Assembly (NCBI GenBank): GCA_030432695.1
Contig: JAUILN010000002.1
Span: 1-64,000, forward strand
Source: a bacterium
Lineage (GTDB): Bacteria; Planctomycetota; UBA1135; UBA2386
Length of the DNA: 64,000 nucleotides
Reading direction: 5' to 3'
Part shown: one piece after another, positions 61,912-64,000 of the stretch
How the letters are laid out: the number at the start of each line of letters is the position of its first letter
Position numbering within the stretch: position 1 is the first letter of the stretch
Translations under genes and position numbers: made by a program
Notes under the pieces: generated by a model
Seen by the model: the letters and a program-made list of their open reading frames with translations, nothing else
Told to the model about the DNA's origin: nothing
Database searches by the model: none

Positions 61912-64000
61912 CTATCGGCGCGAGGGAGCGTTGATCCGCAAGTGGACCGCCAAGGCGCGGATCGTCCTCAGGCGCTCCGCCCGATCGCCTGGCGGCCTCC
62001 TCGCCAAACCGGTGGCCAACCAACCCGCAGCAGAGAGCGCTTCGAACATGTCCCCCACCGTGATGTGGTAGCCGCGGAGAACCATGAGCCGCTGGTCCCC
62101 TTCCCACGTGTCGGCGAATGGATCCCCTCGGCGCTGAAGCAGCTCCCACAGGACACCGGGCAGAATGGACTCGCCGTTGTCCGCCAACTCATTGCCGAGA
62201 TGTTGGGTGTCCTCCGCGGTTCGAAAGCGCTCGACCCATTCCACCACCTTGGGATCCTCGCTTGCGACTCCGTCGACGAGGCTGAGGAGATCGACCTCGC
62301 GAAGGACGCGTACCGCCTCGAGACACTGCTCGCTCTGCGCATCGAGGAGGTCCACTGAACTGGACACATACCAAGCGTGCTCCTGGAAGTCGTACGGGTG
62401 AAACCAGCACTCCGATCCGCGAAGATCTTTCAGATCACGATAGAACCAACTCCCCTCCCCCAGCGGGCTGCACCACATCCGAAGCCGGGCCTTCGGGTCG
62501 TCCTCCCCCAGAACCGCCCGGCGACGATCGAGCCGAACGCCGAGGAAGTCGCCCGTAGACTTGATCTCCTCCCATTCGTCGAGGTCGAACTGCAAGACGC
62601 CCGTGAGGACTGCTTGTGCTTCGCAGACCAACGGCCATCTGTCCGGATCGGATGCCGCCCGCAGAATGGAGATCGCGCCCTCGATCCTCCGCTCGTCGGC
62701 GCGCTCCACGGGCTCGGCTTGCGCCGTTGGATCGGACGACTCACCCGGTGTAGGAGACTCCTTCCGTGCGGCCTCCAGTGGCCGACCAGGGAGCACCGGC
62801 CCCTTCCCGACCTTCATCAGCACCTGCGCGCGCCCGTCGCCACCATCCGGCAGCGACACGGTGAACGCCAACATGCTGGTCCCCGGATTGGCCTGGTCGT
62901 GCGCCGCACGCGGAGTGCCGGTGTCGACCAACTCCCAATGCGCCTCGGCCGGCTCCTCGAGCACCAGCTCCACCTGAGCACCGTCGCGACGCAGCAATGC
63001 ACGGCGCGGCCCGACCAGTTCGACCTCGGCGCGGGTCAGCATGCCCCAGCGCACGGGAATGCGATCCGCCCTGCCCGCAGCTTCCGGCGCTGAGAACGCG
63101 TCCTCGATGCGCACCGAGCCGTCGTCCAGGATCTCGATGCCTCGCCGAACCGTCGCGAGCTGGCCGCGGTAGACCGGCTCGAGGTCGACGATGGCGCGGA
63201 GCCGATCTCCTTCGCCTTCGAGAGGCAGCAGCCGCGCCTTCCCATCCACCCGCTGCTGCGCCCCATCGACCATCAACACGTTGTGCGCCGCCGTGCTCAG
63301 GCGGAACACCGTCCAGCGCTCGCTGCCCTGGCTGCGGTTCCACAGGTCGATACCGCGCGATTCGAGGCTGTGGTAGCTCTGCGCGCCGAGGTCGTCGGCC
63401 CAGCGGGTGCCGAGCGCGTCGATCACGAAGCTGCCGGCGTCCATGTGGGCGTGGTTGGCGCCGGGCGAACCGGCCTTGATGCCCACGAAGGTCGCGTCGG
63501 CGTCCCAGCCGCTGCGAAGCAGGGCCACGGGCGTGGTGCCCTGGCCGGACCAACGATTGGCTGCCGGCGCCGGCACGTCTTCGAGCGGCGGACACCAGAG
63601 CAATGCCAGGGGGAACAGCCGGTCGGTCGCCTCCGCGGATGGCTGGTGGTCGGCAATGCGCGCACGGAGCAGTCCGAGTTCGTGGTGCAGCAGCCCGGGA
63701 TCGTCGAGGCGCTGCGCGAACCAGTACATCGCCGGCGCGATCTCGCCGCGGGCGCCGCAATCGGAGTAGTTGAAGAACAGGCCGGTCGGTCCGGTGACGT
63801 GCAGGTAGTAGCGCGGCGTGTCGAGGAAGCCCGGGGAGTCGTCGGCCAATCCGAAGTCCGTGTCGAGCACCGACTCGAAGGCGGCGAGCGCGATCGCGTT
63901 GTAGCCGGACCCGTAGTTCCAGTAGCCCGGACCCTCGGGGTAGGCGCCGTCCGGCGCGTATTCCCCCATCGCCCGCGGTAGCTTGCGGACGGCGCGCGCG
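61912..64000 (-). CDS. Heparinase II/III-like protein with an unusual C-terminal extension (5' end outside window)
   Basis: The frame is open through the right edge (…RKLPRAMGEYAPDGAYPEG), so the ATG at 63969 is internal. The visible part starts in the alpha/alpha barrel (DGAYPEGPGYWNYGSGYN is the family signature) and runs into the beta-sandwich domain with AHMDAGSFVIDALGTRWADD and HNVLMVDGAQQ. Such enzymes cleave uronate polysaccharides by elimination. The family fold seems complete near VLMKVGKGPVLPG (about 62810). About 300 further residues follow after a Pro/Ser-rich linker; their helical, Glu/Trp-rich character (DLDEWEEIKSTG, WELLQRRGDPFADTWEGD) matches nothing I recognise. Confidence 0.75.
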   Translation of the reverse strand, partial: ARAVRKLPRAMGEYAPDGAYPEGPGYWNYGSGYNAIALAAFESVLDTDFGLADDSPGFLDTPRYYLHVTGPTGLFFNYSDCGARGEIAPAMYWFAQRLDDPGLLHHELGLLRARIADHQPSAEATDRLFPLALLWCPPLEDVPAPAANRWSGQGTTPVALLRSGWDADATFVGIKAGSPGANHAHMDAGSFVIDALGTRWADDLGAQSYHSLESRGIDLWNRSQGSERWTVFRLSTAAHNVLMVDGAQQRVDGKARLLPLEGEGDRLRAIVDLEPVYRGQLATVRRGIEILDDGSVRIEDAFSAPEAAGRADRIPVRWGMLTRAEVELVGPRRALLRRDGAQVELVLEEPAEAHWELVDTGTPRAAHDQANPGTSMLAFTVSLPDGGDGRAQVLMKVGKGPVLPGRPLEAARKESPTPGESSDPTAQAEPVERADERRIEGAISILRAASDPDRWPLVCEAQAVLTGVLQFDLDEWEEIKSTGDFLGVRLDRRRAVLGEDDPKARLRMWCSPLGEGSWFYRDLKDLRGSECWFHPYDFQEHAWYVSSSVDLLDAQSEQCLEAVRVLREVDLLSLVDGVASEDPKVVEWVERFRTAEDTQHLGNELADNGESILPGVLWELLQRRGDPFADTWEGDQRLMVLRGYHITVGDMFEALSAAGWLATGLARRPPGDRAERLRTIRALAVHLRINAPSRR

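Noticed and set aside
59186..62071. 961-residue plus-strand open frame
   Set aside because: It crosses four real minus-strand genes and the perfect palindrome and has only low-complexity composition.

Overview
The window is very GC-rich (about 70%) and carries the gene families of a planctomycete-like bacterium: secreted beta-propeller and repeat proteins (ELWxxDGT, Kelch, RCC1, FG-GAP, PD40), carboxypeptidase-regulatory-like repeat proteins, DUF1570, Ser/Thr kinases fused to TPR or sulfatase-modifying-type domains, many ECF sigma factors and a DnaE2 polymerase. No rRNA, tRNA or CRISPR array was recognised. The assignment to Planctomycetota is inferred from this gene mix, not from a marker gene.

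Layout. 1-0.12 kb: start of an IS630-type transposase cut by the window edge. 0.16-5.2 kb: a frameshifted regulatory-repeat protein, a secreted DUF1570 protein, then a two-gene minus-strand operon of a Tat-exported Cys-containing protein and a DUF692/MNIO oxidase fused to a DUF2063-like domain. 5.4-21.4 kb: Kelch and regulatory-repeat proteins on the plus strand, interleaved with three full and one internally deleted ELWxxDGT protein on the minus strand, a small membrane protein and a SASA-type esterase. 21.8-35.7 kb: a DUF6671 protein, an ECF sigma factor fused to a membrane anchor and extracytoplasmic repeats, an FG-GAP protein, two paralogous RCC1-like proteins, and a dead third copy of the sigma fusion. 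35.7-44.7 kb: the dnaE2 locus, whose 3' end occurs three times around inserted DNA (an ATPase, and a lower-GC two-gene cargo), with a second DUF4143-type ATPase upstream of dnaE2. 44.7-47.2 kb: a Kelch gene bracketed by inverted repeats. 47.3-64 kb: an FAD oxidoreductase, a kinase-TPR protein facing an ECF sigma factor, a second live sigma-membrane-repeat fusion, a kinase with a formylglycine-generating-type domain, a PD40 protein, another ECF sigma factor, a secreted protein, a methyltransferase and a heparinase II/III-like protein running off the right edge.

Two themes connect the genes. First, signalling and the surface: two sigma factors appear built directly into membrane proteins, two more ECF sigma factors and two membrane-anchored kinases lie nearby, and the exported repeat proteins are their plausible regulon (inference). 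Many of these exported proteins share a similar C-terminal beta-rich region. Second, short palindromes with a common GGTGCC-N-GGCACC core are scattered at gene ends and inside genes, including one read in frame at a domain boundary of the MNIO enzyme.

The best candidates for an undescribed system are the MNIO-DUF2063 fusion with its Tat-exported partner, and the sigma factor / transmembrane / carboxypeptidase-regulatory-repeat fusions.
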